Shown here in pieces: positions 18,228 to 26,751 of a stretch of DNA of 64,000 bases; position 1 is the stretch's first letter, and each line of letters begins with the position of its first letter. The notes below the pieces were generated by a model, which saw only the letters and a list, made by a program, of their open reading frames with translations, made no database searches and had not been told where the DNA came from. Location: positions 496,001 through 560,000 of the forward strand of contig NZ_JAPEOB010000002.1 of the NCBI RefSeq assembly GCF_026341775.1, written 5' to 3'. This DNA is from Streptomyces sp. NBC_00654. GTDB lineage: Bacteria > Actinomycetota > Actinomycetes > Streptomycetales > Streptomycetaceae. A program made the translations under genes and the position numbers.

Positions 18228-18485
18228 ATGTCCGAGAAATCGACGAAGAAGCCGCATGAGCCGTCGACCGTGACGGTCAAGGGGCGGGACATGCGGTTGC
18301 GCACCATCGGTTTCGTGGTAGTCGCCGCTCTGGCCATCTGGTTCATCGCGGCGAATACGGGGTCCGTCACCGTCCGAATGTGGGTCCCGACGGTCACGCT
18401 CCCCCTCTGGAGCGTCCTCACCGTCACCCTCATCGTGGGTATCGGGCTCGGCCTGTACCTCGCCCGCCGCCGCGCCCAGCGCTGA
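18228..18485 (+). CDS. LapA-domain (DUF1049) membrane protein
   Basis: From ATG 18228 the product is 85 residues with two TM segments (IGFVVVAALAIWFIAANT and LWSVLTVTLIVGIGLGLYLARRR) joined by SVTVRMWVPTVTLPL, the LapA/YciS-type arrangement. A GTG at 18111 with GGAG upstream would add 39 residues of low quality, so the ATG is preferred. In other bacteria LapA proteins act in lipopolysaccharide assembly; in Gram-positives the role is unknown. Confidence 0.8.
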   Translation: MSEKSTKKPHEPSTVTVKGRDMRLRTIGFVVVAALAIWFIAANTGSVTVRMWVPTVTLPLWSVLTVTLIVGIGLGLYLARRRAQR

Positions 18486-18634
18486 GCGGACGGGTATCCG
18501 GGCGGCGGGGCGACCATCCGCGAGCCCACGTCGTGTCCGGTGAGTACAGGTGCGTACCGGCTCGGCACGTACGCCATGTGACCGCGGAATCACGGCGGTT
18601 GGACAACACGGCCGTCCCTCGATGCCCCGCCTCC

Positions 18635-20869
18635 TCACCGCGACGCGGGTTGCCTGGGTTCGTTGCCGCGCGCTGCGGAAGCAGTACGCGGCTCGTCCCG
18701 GGCGGCGGCCCCATTCGCCACCGGCACGACGGGGCGCGGGCGGAACGGCCACCAGATGGCCCGGCCGAGGAGTGCGGCGAGGGCGGGGACGAGCACCAGC
18801 GAGAGGACGAGCGCGGAGAGCATGATGCCGGTCGTCAACGCGAAAGCGATCTGTTCGTTTCCCGGCGAGGTGGCGAGCGTGGCGAAGGAGCCGGCCAGCA
18901 CCAGCCCGGCCGTCGCGATGGCCGGTGTCGTATGCCGTACCGCGCGGGCGACGGCGGCACGGGGCGGGCCCGGTCGCCGCATCTCCTCCCGGATCCGGTC
19001 GGCGACCAGGATGTTGTAGTCGGTGCCCAGTGCGACGACGAACAGGAACAGCACAAGGGGCAGGGTGAAGTTGACGCCCGGCTCGCCGAGACCGTGCTGG
19101 AACAGCAGGGTGGCGGCGCCGAGTGTGGCGGCGAACCCGAGCCCGACGGCGAGCATCAGCACCACGGGTGCCAGCAGGCTCCGCAGGAGCAGCAGCAGGA
19201 TCAGTGCGATGAGTGCGGCCGCGACCGGGAACACGGTCTTCAGGTCGTGGTCGACAGCGGTGGAGATGTCGGCGAAGACCGCCGCTGTCCCGCCCACGTG
19301 CGCCGTCGTCCCGGCGGGTGTGTGGCGGGCGACCGCCGCGCGGATCGGCCCGGAGGCCAGGTCGCGGGCCTGTTGGCTCTGCGGGTCGGCGTTCGGGTAG
19401 AGGTCGATCCTGGCAGCCCGGTGGTCCCCGTTCAGGACGGTCGGTGCGACCTTGCCCACGCCGCCGACCTGGGTGAGCGCCCGGGAGAGGCCGTCGAGTC
19501 CGGCCGTGGGGAGGGTCCCGCCGTCCTTGGCGATGACGAAGACACTCGTCGGGTCCGACACGCCGGCCGGCAGCCTGCGGGAGATCTCGGCCGCGGTGGC
19601 CGCGGCGGAGGTCCGGTCGCCGGAGTCGCCCCGGCCGTAGTCCATGCGTATGCCGACCAACCCGCAGGCAAGTGAGCCGAGCAGGGCGACGGAGGCCGTC
19701 AGCATCATCAGCGGTCGTCGCGTGACCAGCGCGCCGAGGCGGGCGGCACGGCCTTCGCGCGGCTTCCGGCACAGGGTTCGCGAGGGCCAGAACATCCTGC
19801 GCCCGGCGGCCGCGAGCAGTGCCGGCAGCAGGGTGAGGCTGCCGAGCAGCATCACCAGGACCGCTACGGCGATGGCGGGGCCCAGCGAGCGGAACTGTCC
19901 GAAGGTCGCCAGGCCCAGTGTGGCGAACGCGGCCACGATGGTCAGTGCCGCCGAGGTGATCGCGGTGCCCACCCGGCCGGAGACCTCTTCGGCCGCCTCG
20001 CGGGCGGGCTGCTCGGGCCGGTCGCGCAGTTGTTCGCGGAAGCGGAACAGCAGGAACAGCAGGTAGTCGATGCCGATGCCGAGCAGGACCACGTTGATCA
20101 GGTCCGGGGTGCTCGCGTCGAGTCTGTGCCCGGTGATCATCGCGACCCCCGCGACGGCTCCCACCGCCACGCCGCCGATGACGGCGACCGCGAGCAGCGG
20201 CAGGAGAGCCGCCGGCACGCTGCGGAAGGCCAGCACATTGAGCAGGATGATGAACCCCAGGACGAGACCGCCCCCGACCTTCGTGGCGGTCTCGTGGGCA
20301 TCGGTGGTGTCGACGGTGTCGGCGAGACTCCCGGTGAACCCGGTGCGCATCCCCACCTCCGAGAACTGCGTCCGGGCGGCGTCGCGGAAAGTCCGGTAGA
20401 CGCCCTGGACCCCCTGGTCCGAGGGGTTCCCGGTCAGCTGGACCGAGAGCAGTTCGAAACTGCCGTCGGGCGCCGTCATCGCCGGGGCGATCCGGGGCGT
20501 CTGGGAGCGGTCCGGGACCAGGAACTCCGGCATGTCGTCTTCTCTGGGCATGGTCACCCGGCGCTGGGCCAGGTCCGCCGCTCCGGCGTCGATCCGCTTC
20601 CGGTCGGCGGCGCTGAGGGCCTTGCCGTCGGATCGGGCGACCAGCAACGTCACCGTGGTGGCGTCGGGGTTCTCCCCGAAGTGCTCCTGGGCGATCCGCA
20701 GCGCGGCGGCGGAGTCGTAGCCGCGCGGCAGGAGGTCACCGCTCCGGTGCTGGGTTACACCGGCGATCAGCGTCGGGGCCAGGGCGCTCAGTACGACACC
20801 CAGCACCGCCCAGAGAGCGATGACCTTCCACGGGTGCCGGGTGGAATATCCGGTCAGGGCGCGGATCAC
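18635..20869 (-). CDS. MMPL-family RND exporter
   Basis: GTG 20869 follows GGAGG at five bases. The 744-residue protein has the MMPL/RND plan: a TM helix (about 15-37), a large extracytoplasmic loop (38-195), five TM helices including GIGIDYLLFLLF at 264-275, a second loop and five more TM helices including ALGTDYNILV. Each aspartate of the GxxxDY motifs is kept, consistent with proton-driven export of lipids or drugs. Its upstream region contains the left copy of the 130-bp inverted repeat shared with the serine hydrolase gene, implying co-regulation by the two-component system in between. Confidence 0.93.
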   Translation of the reverse strand: MIRALTGYSTRHPWKVIALWAVLGVVLSALAPTLIAGVTQHRSGDLLPRGYDSAAALRIAQEHFGENPDATTVTLLVARSDGKALSAADRKRIDAGAADLAQRRVTMPREDDMPEFLVPDRSQTPRIAPAMTAPDGSFELLSVQLTGNPSDQGVQGVYRTFRDAARTQFSEVGMRTGFTGSLADTVDTTDAHETATKVGGGLVLGFIILLNVLAFRSVPAALLPLLAVAVIGGVAVGAVAGVAMITGHRLDASTPDLINVVLLGIGIDYLLFLLFRFREQLRDRPEQPAREAAEEVSGRVGTAITSAALTIVAAFATLGLATFGQFRSLGPAIAVAVLVMLLGSLTLLPALLAAAGRRMFWPSRTLCRKPREGRAARLGALVTRRPLMMLTASVALLGSLACGLVGIRMDYGRGDSGDRTSAAATAAEISRRLPAGVSDPTSVFVIAKDGGTLPTAGLDGLSRALTQVGGVGKVAPTVLNGDHRAARIDLYPNADPQSQQARDLASGPIRAAVARHTPAGTTAHVGGTAAVFADISTAVDHDLKTVFPVAAALIALILLLLLRSLLAPVVLMLAVGLGFAATLGAATLLFQHGLGEPGVNFTLPLVLFLFVVALGTDYNILVADRIREEMRRPGPPRAAVARAVRHTTPAIATAGLVLAGSFATLATSPGNEQIAFALTTGIMLSALVLSLVLVPALAALLGRAIWWPFRPRPVVPVANGAAARDEPRTASAARGNEPRQPASR

Positions 20870-20951
20870 ACTGTCCTCCGGTGGACGGACTTGGATGCGG
20901 ACATCGGCCGGGACAGGGAGGTCCGGCCAGGACGGGACGTCCCCGCGACGG

Positions 20952-21081
20952 GGACGTCGGCCGGGGGCTCCCGGCCGGTCTCCAGACCATCACCCGCAGG
21001 GGCCGCAGGGCGTCGTGGCAGCGGATGATCCGGACCGGGGCCCTGGGACCCGGCCTGGCCCGCGACCAGGACCCTGGTCCT
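20952..21081. repeat. Left copy of 130-bp inverted repeat
   Basis: The reverse complement of 23220-23349 matches this segment at 127 of 130 positions. The three differences are at 21053, 21056 and 21071. It lies 82 bp upstream of the MMPL start. Confidence 0.95.
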
Positions 21082-21099
21082 GGTCGCGGGCCAGGCCGG
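21050..21099. promoter_or_regulatory. Perfect 24-bp palindrome, candidate operator or terminator
   Basis: Arms at 21050-21073 and 21076-21099 are perfectly complementary around a 2-base centre (CT). The left arm lies inside the inverted repeat; the right arm does not, so only this copy forms the full palindrome. It lies between the divergent MMPL and kinase genes. Confidence 0.7.
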
Positions 21100-21214
21100 C
21101 ACCCGGTGGTGCCCGGGGCGGTGGCCGCGGTTCGACGCCACCGGTGCTGCCCGCCGCGGGTGCTGTGCAACCCTGTCCCGGGGGCCGGGAGGCCGGACAC
21201 AGGGAGAAACTGAG

Positions 21215-22438
21215 ATGCCCAGCAGCCGACACACCGACCCCGGCGATGCCCGAAAGGTGCCGCGCATGGGCAGCGCCGAGCCGCCGTGGACCCGTAACGA
21301 CGCACTCGTGACCGCCGGCGCCTGCGTGATGAACCTGCTCAGCTACGTGTTCTTCGACGACCCCGACGGCCGCCACGACGTGACGGTGGCCGGGTTCCTC
21401 CTCGTCGCGCTGGCAGCCGTGCCGCTGCTCGCCCGGCGCAGCCACCCGGTGGCCGCGCTCGCCGCCGTACTCGCGCTCGACGCGACAGCCGCCCTGGCCG
21501 TACCGCTGCCCAGGCACTTCGGCGCCGTCCTGGTGGTCGCCCTCTACGCGGTCGCCAGGGCCTGCCCCGGCCGGGTGACGGCTGCGGCGGCGGCCGCGAC
21601 GGTGTCACTGACACTGCTGAGCCAGAGCGGCGGCCGTATTCCTGCCTGGCAGGACGCCGTCTACTCGCCCCTCACCACCCTGATCGTCGTCGCCGGAGCC
21701 CTGGCGATCAACCGCTGGCAGCAGGAGGTGGCGGCCAACCGCAGGCTGCTCGCCGACCGTGCGGTGGCCGACGAACGGCGCCGTATCGCACGGGAGTTGC
21801 ACGACATCGTGGCCCACCACATCACCACCATGCAGCTGATGGCCGGCGGAGCTCGGGCCAACCTCGCCGAACCGGAGGTGGTCCGGGACGCCCTGGTCAC
21901 CCTGGAGTCCTCCGGGCGGCTCGCGCTGCGCGAAATGCGTCAGCTCCTCGACGTACTGCGGGCCGGCGACGAGCCGGAGACCACCCCTGCGCTCCCCCAG
22001 CCCGGCGTCGAGGACCTCGGCCGCCTGGTGGCCGAGTCCCGCCTTGCCGGACTTCCGACCGAGCTCGGCGTCAGCGGGCCGGAGCGGCCGCTGCCACCGA
22101 CCGTCGGCCTCACCGTGTTCAGAATCGCCCAGGAGGCCCTCACCAACACCCGTAGGCACGCGGGGTCCGCCCGCGCGTCCGTACAGGTGACGTACCGCCA
22201 CGAGCGGGTCTCCATCGAGGTACGGGACGACGGAGGGAACGCCGCGCCGCAGGAAGCGGCGCCGACGGCCTCGGGCGGTTACGGACTCATGGGAATGCGC
22301 GAGCGCGTCGCGCTGCACGGTGGCACCCTCACCGCCGGTCCGCGGCCCGATGGAGGGTTCACCGTGGTGGCCGACCTGCCGCTGCCCACGGACGAGGTGG
22401 CCGAGACTGCCGTCCAGCACGAGGGAGCACGCCGATGA
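21215..22438 (+). CDS. NarL-type sensor histidine kinase
   Basis: ATG 21215 with GGGAG upstream. The 407-residue protein has five or so TM helices in residues 30-165, a HisKA_3 dimerisation box ADERRRIARELHDIVAHH with phospho-acceptor H196, and a HATPase domain (EALTNTRRHAG N-box, GYGLMGMRERV G-box). It lacks a large external sensor domain, so it probably senses membrane events. It overlaps the response regulator by ATGA. Confidence 0.93.
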   Translation: MPSSRHTDPGDARKVPRMGSAEPPWTRNDALVTAGACVMNLLSYVFFDDPDGRHDVTVAGFLLVALAAVPLLARRSHPVAALAAVLALDATAALAVPLPRHFGAVLVVALYAVARACPGRVTAAAAAATVSLTLLSQSGGRIPAWQDAVYSPLTTLIVVAGALAINRWQQEVAANRRLLADRAVADERRRIARELHDIVAHHITTMQLMAGGARANLAEPEVVRDALVTLESSGRLALREMRQLLDVLRAGDEPETTPALPQPGVEDLGRLVAESRLAGLPTELGVSGPERPLPPTVGLTVFRIAQEALTNTRRHAGSARASVQVTYRHERVSIEVRDDGGNAAPQEAAPTASGGYGLMGMRERVALHGGTLTAGPRPDGGFTVVADLPLPTDEVAETAVQHEGARR

Positions 22439-23157
22439 GCGGGAGCGGAGCGACGCCGGAGAGGATCAGGGTGCTGATCGTGGACGACCAGCCGCTGGTC
22501 CGGCGCGGCCTGTCGCTGATCCTCTCCCCCGACCCGTCCTTCGAGGTGGTGGGTGAGGCCGAGAACGGCGCGCAGGCCGTCGGCCTCGCCCGCCAACTGC
22601 TCCCCGATGTCGTGGTGATGGACATCCGGATGCCCGTTCTCGACGGGGTCGGCGCGACCGGGGAACTCGCCGCGACCCTGCCCGGCTGCCGGGTCCTGGC
22701 CCTCAGCACCTTCGATCTCGACGAGTACGTCGTGGGCGCCCTGCGCGCCGGAGCGTACGGGTTCCTGCCCAAGGACAGTTCGCCGGAGGACCTGAGCGCG
22801 GCGATCCGCACCGTCCACGCCGGGGAGGCCGCCGTCGCGCCGCGCCTGCTCACCCGGCTGATCTCCACCTACGTACGGGCACCGGGCGGTGCTCGGCCCG
22901 CCCTCGCAGCCAACCCGGGTGAACTCACCCCCCGCGAGGTCGAGGTGTGGCATCTGATGGCCACCGGCCTCGACAACACCGAGATCTCCCGGGCCCTGGA
23001 CATCAGCCTGTCCACGGTCAAGAACTACATCACCAGCATCTTCGACAAGCTGGCCGTCCGCGACCGCGCCCAGGCCGTCATCGCGGCCTACGAATCAGGA
23101 CTGGTCACCGCCCGCGCGACAGCCGGCGATCCGTCCCCCGACGGGCACGCCGGATAG
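22435..23157 (+). CDS. NarL/LuxR-family response regulator
   Basis: A 240-residue regulator with receiver domain (VDDQ, phospho-acceptor D63 in VVVMDIRMP, LPKDS lysine) and a C-terminal LuxR HTH (LTPREVEVWHLMATGLDNTEISRALDIS region, about 160-215). It is coupled to the kinase by a 4-bp overlap. The inverted repeat on both sides makes the flanking MMPL and serine hydrolase genes its likely targets. Confidence 0.93.
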   Translation: MSGSGATPERIRVLIVDDQPLVRRGLSLILSPDPSFEVVGEAENGAQAVGLARQLLPDVVVMDIRMPVLDGVGATGELAATLPGCRVLALSTFDLDEYVVGALRAGAYGFLPKDSSPEDLSAAIRTVHAGEAAVAPRLLTRLISTYVRAPGGARPALAANPGELTPREVEVWHLMATGLDNTEISRALDISLSTVKNYITSIFDKLAVRDRAQAVIAAYESGLVTARATAGDPSPDGHAG

Positions 23158-23219
23158 CGGGGACGGGCACGCCGGTTCCAAGGAGTACGAGGGCCAACGC
23201 CCGTACGAGGACGAGGACG

Positions 23220-23349
23220 AGGACCAGGGGCCTGGTCGCGGGCCTGGACGGGTCCCAGGGCCCCGGTCCGGATCATCCGCTGCCACGACGCCCTGCGGCC
23301 CCTGCGGGTGATGGTCTGGAGACCGGCCGGGAGCCCCCGGCCGACGTCC
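23220..23349. repeat. Right copy of 130-bp inverted repeat
   Basis: Inverted partner of 20952-21081 (three mismatches). It ends 20 bp before the serine hydrolase ATG. Recombination between the copies would flip the 2.1 kb carrying the two-component genes. Confidence 0.95.
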
Positions 23350-23369
23350 GCATCCCGGAGGAGTACGAC

Positions 23370-24551
23370 ATGACGCTACGGAAGACCGCACAGGCCGGCG
23401 CGGTGGGTCTCGCGGCGGCCGCGATGGCGGCCACCGCCTTCGCGGTGCCCGCCCCCGCCTCGTCGGACGCCGCCCGCGCGAGCGTGGGGCACGAGGCGAC
23501 GCGGCGCGCGATGGACGCGGAGGTGAAGGCGGGCATCCCGGGCATCACGGCCCAGGTACGCGACTCCGAGGGCGTCTGGACGTCGACGTCGGGCGTCGGC
23601 GACCTGGCGACCGGCGCGCCGCGCGGCAAGAACGACCGGTTCCGGATCGGCAGTATCACCAAGACGTTCGTCGCGACCGTCCTGCTCCAGATGGAAGCGG
23701 AGGGGCGGCTCGATCTCGACGACACCGTGGAGTGCCATCTCCCCGGTCTGGTACGGGGCAACGGCAACGACGGGCGCAGGATCACCGTACGTCAGCTTCT
23801 CCACCACACCAGCGGCCTGTACGACTACCTGGCCGACGAGGAGTACCTCGACACGTATATGCGGGGCGAGAGCTTCCTCAGGCACCGCTACGACACCCTG
23901 CCGCCCGGGAAGCAAGTGAAGGTGGCACTCTCCCACCGGCCACTGTTCACCCCAGGTGCCGAGCTCGCCTACTCCAACACCAATTACGTCCTGGCCGCGC
24001 TGATCATCGAGAAGGCGGGCGGGCGGACATACGAGGCCGAGGTCCGCGACCGCATCATCGAACCACTGGGGCTGAGGAACACGTCCAACCCCGGCAACAG
24101 CGTCCACCTGCCCCGGCCCAGCAGCCGGAGCTACGCCAAGTTGTTCGCGTCGGACCCCGAACGCATCGACGACGTCACCAGCATGAACGGGTCGCAGGGC
24201 TGGGCCGACGGAGACATCATCTCCACCACCGGCGACCTGAACCGGTTCTACAGCTCCCTGTTGCGCGGCAAGCTGCTCCCGCCGGAACAGCTCAAGGCCA
24301 TGAAGACCACCGTCCCGGCCCCCGGCCGCCCCAATGTGTCCTACGGGCTCGGCCTCACCCGGTTCCGGACGAGCTGCGGTCCAACCGTCTGGGGCCACGG
24401 CGGTGGCATGGTGGGGTCGGTCTCCCTGGCCGTCACCACGGAGGACGGCCTCCACCAACTCGCGTACAACCGCAACGGGGACTGGAGTGCGGGACCTGCG
24501 GACAGCATCATGGAGGCCGAGTACTGCCCTGCCCCGGCCCCCTCGGACTGA
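23370..24551 (+). CDS. Secreted serine hydrolase (DD-peptidase/class C beta-lactamase fold)
   Basis: ATG 23370 has GGAGGAG upstream. The 393-residue protein has a Sec signal (AAAMAATAFAVPAPASSDA), the catalytic S95-x-x-K98 (GSITKTF), Y201-S-N203 and H343-G-G345 in WGHGGG, matching the R61-type D-Ala-D-Ala carboxypeptidase and class C beta-lactamase group. Role: trimming of peptidoglycan stem peptides or hydrolysis of a related amide or ester. It shares its upstream 130 bp with the MMPL gene. Confidence 0.92.
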   Translation: MTLRKTAQAGAVGLAAAAMAATAFAVPAPASSDAARASVGHEATRRAMDAEVKAGIPGITAQVRDSEGVWTSTSGVGDLATGAPRGKNDRFRIGSITKTFVATVLLQMEAEGRLDLDDTVECHLPGLVRGNGNDGRRITVRQLLHHTSGLYDYLADEEYLDTYMRGESFLRHRYDTLPPGKQVKVALSHRPLFTPGAELAYSNTNYVLAALIIEKAGGRTYEAEVRDRIIEPLGLRNTSNPGNSVHLPRPSSRSYAKLFASDPERIDDVTSMNGSQGWADGDIISTTGDLNRFYSSLLRGKLLPPEQLKAMKTTVPAPGRPNVSYGLGLTRFRTSCGPTVWGHGGGMVGSVSLAVTTEDGLHQLAYNRNGDWSAGPADSIMEAEYCPAPAPSD

Positions 24552-24567
24552 GCCGCACACACTCTCC

Positions 24568-24591
24568 CGACCACGACCACGACCACGACCA
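24568..24591. repeat. Four tandem CGACCA hexamers
   Basis: Four exact 6-bp units just after the serine hydrolase stop, in the convergent gap before the next gene. Confidence 0.8.
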
Positions 24592-24647
24592 CGGCGACGA
24601 GCCCGGCCGGGTGGCCGGTGCCTGGTGGGCCCCGAGGGGCCCGTCCG

Positions 24648-25505
24648 TCAGCCTCCGCCGCCGAGCGCGCGGAGGATGCAGGGCCAGGCAGCCGCGCCGA
24701 GGAGTGCGTCGGCTTCGGGCGTGCCACCGTGGTGGAAGTGCGGGGAGGCCGACGCCGGGCCCTCACCCGGAAGACGTGGACGGTGGCCGGCGTCCTGGCG
24801 GGAAATCAGACGCACGGGGGCCCCGGCCGAGCGCCGGCGTCGCGCCAGCTGTTCGGCGAAGGGCAGGGACGGCCACATCGCGTCGTCGCCGCCCGCGACA
24901 AGCAGCAGGTCGGCCCGTGCCTTCTCCACGGGGATCTCCGCCGCGGGAACCAGTCGGCTGAAGGTCCTCCCGCTGAGTTCGTACCATTCCCGGACGGCGA
25001 TCGGACCGCTCGACGGTTGTGCGGCCGGCCAGGAATCGTCCATCGGGACGAAGGGAACCGGCTGCCCCCTCCACGTCCAGGACGACCGGTAGGGCAGCCG
25101 TTCGCCGTCGTGGCCGGGGCCGACGTTGCACCAGACCCGGGAGGTCGGCGACAGCGCGACCACCACGTCCACGCGCGCGTCGTGCACCGCGGTGAGCAGT
25201 GCTGCTTCGGCGCCCTTGGAAGCGCCGAGGACGACGATGCGGCGTGCCCCGCCGGAGCGGAGAAGACCGACGGCGTCGGTGAAGGTCTCCAGGGGGATCT
25301 CACAGATCCCCGGAGGCTGTCCGGGCCCACCGAACCAGCGGATCGCCAGGGCCGCAACGCCCTGCCCGGCGAGGAGCCGCGCTCTCTCACGTTCGACGCG
25401 TCCGCTGGAGCCCGCCAGGACCAGAACGCCGGTATGAGCGCCTGCCGCGGGAGCGATCAGAACGCCTTCCCACGGATCGGTCAGCTCGCGCTCCGTCAGC
25501 TCCAC
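24648..25505 (-). CDS. BAAT/acyl-CoA-thioesterase-like alpha/beta hydrolase
   Basis: GTG 25505 with GAGGAG five bases upstream opens a 285-residue protein. It shows the nucleophile elbow VVLGASKGAE (GxSxG form), an acid in GGDDAMWPS and the histidine in DAGHRPRLP, with an IRWFGGPGQP loop typical of the BAAT C-terminal (bile-acid-CoA:amino-acid transferase-like) hydrolases. In bacteria these are probably acyltransferases or thioesterases of unknown substrate. No signal peptide. It converges on the serine hydrolase gene. Confidence 0.8.
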   Translation of the reverse strand: MELTERELTDPWEGVLIAPAAGAHTGVLVLAGSSGRVERERARLLAGQGVAALAIRWFGGPGQPPGICEIPLETFTDAVGLLRSGGARRIVVLGASKGAEAALLTAVHDARVDVVVALSPTSRVWCNVGPGHDGERLPYRSSWTWRGQPVPFVPMDDSWPAAQPSSGPIAVREWYELSGRTFSRLVPAAEIPVEKARADLLLVAGGDDAMWPSLPFAEQLARRRRSAGAPVRLISRQDAGHRPRLPGEGPASASPHFHHGGTPEADALLGAAAWPCILRALGGGG

Positions 25506-25620
25506 GTGTTCTCCTCGCAGGGTGCCGTCCGCCCTCCGCCCCTCGATGTGCCGGAACAGCCTATAAGCGGCCGGACGTCACGGCCACGTGCCGAACCCGC
25601 TGCGGGGCGATCGGGGTCGG

Positions 25621-25672
25621 CCCAAGATCAAGGCCCAAGATCAAGGCCCAAGTTCGAAGTTCGAAGTTCGAA
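25621..25672. repeat. Tandem 13-bp and 7-bp repeats
   Basis: Two copies of CCCAAGATCAAGG (25621-25633, 25634-25646) are followed by three copies of GTTCGAA (25652-25672). The tract ends just before the stop codon of the following reverse-strand gene and is noticeably lower in GC than its surroundings. Confidence 0.85.
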
Positions 25673-25674
25673 GC

Positions 25675-26592
25675 TCAGAGTCTGTGGGCGATCAGCTTTT
25701 CCCGCATCAACTCTTCCAGCTCCGCGTCGGACAACGGGTGCAGGGTGTTCAGGAAGCGGCGTAGTCCGGGTTCGTCGAGGGTCTGGCTGGTGACCTCGAC
25801 CTCCGCGCTCCCTTGACGGCGCGTGAGGGTGATGGTGCGTCCGCCGGGGACATCACGGACCATGCGCATGCCGTCGTGCGCGTCCACCGTGCAGATCACC
25901 CCCTTTTCCAAGAGCTCGGGGCATCGGGGTGCCGGTGTGAGCGGCGAGCGCGCGATGAGGGACACCAACCCGAACTCGTTCTCCCGGGCGGTGCGGTAGT
26001 CGACGCTGAAGTGGGCGGGGCCGGCCTCGGCACGGGACACCCGCATGCCCGGGGGCGGAGTGCCCACGTACAGCAGCTCCGGATGCTCCCGGTATCGCGC
26101 GGCCTCCGCATCGTGCCGCCGCTGCTGCGACTGGGCCGGGCCGACGAAGCCCCCGTAGGCCACCCCGGCCGCCAGCGCGGCAACCGCCCCGAGCCGCACC
26201 CAACGGCTCGGTACGAAGAACGCCGCGGCCACCGCGTACGGCGCCCCCGTCAGAGCGATCCGGGTACTCGCGCTCCCCAGGTCGACATCCTCTCCGTAGG
26301 CGGCCAGACCTGCCAGGACGCCGAGCGTGCCGATGACGAAGACCAGGAGCGCCCAGCCGAACCGCCGCCGCACGGAGTCGCACAACGGCACGACGGTCCT
26401 GGCCGGGACACCCGCCACGGCCAGCAGGCCGACCACCAGCGGCACACCCAACACGCTGAGCAGCGCCGCACCGGACCCACCGGCCCAGGCCGCTGCCAAC
26501 AGCCCGAAGCCGAGGGCCGGCACCGCGGCTGTCATCGTCGCCCAGACCAGGAGGAGATGCAGTGCTGTCAGTGTCCGTCTGCCGCTCGTCAT
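25675..26592 (-). CDS. Multi-pass membrane protein, unknown
   Basis: From ATG 26592 the product is 305 residues. Five or so TM helices occupy the first about 165 residues (ALHLLLVWATMTAAVPALGF, LLSVLGVPLVVGLLAVAG and others), followed by an extracytoplasmic-looking domain with a cysteine pair (RCPELLEKGVICTV) and a basic C-terminus. No family recognised. The frame extends to 26628 but that start has no ribosome site. Confidence 0.65.
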   Translation of the reverse strand: MTSGRRTLTALHLLLVWATMTAAVPALGFGLLAAAWAGGSGAALLSVLGVPLVVGLLAVAGVPARTVVPLCDSVRRRFGWALLVFVIGTLGVLAGLAAYGEDVDLGSASTRIALTGAPYAVAAAFFVPSRWVRLGAVAALAAGVAYGGFVGPAQSQQRRHDAEAARYREHPELLYVGTPPPGMRVSRAEAGPAHFSVDYRTARENEFGLVSLIARSPLTPAPRCPELLEKGVICTVDAHDGMRMVRDVPGGRTITLTRRQGSAEVEVTSQTLDEPGLRRFLNTLHPLSDAELEELMREKLIAHRL

Positions 26593-26751
26593 ACCGCGGA
26601 TCCTGTCAGCCGGAGTCCTGGCCCACATGAGTTCCCGTACTCAGCGCGAGGACCGGCGTGCGCGGGCCCGGCCGGGTCGTCGTGCACGCCGACGACAGCC
26701 GATGTCCCACTCCGGCAGGGCCGGGGAGCCCGGGCCGCCCCTTCCGATCAC

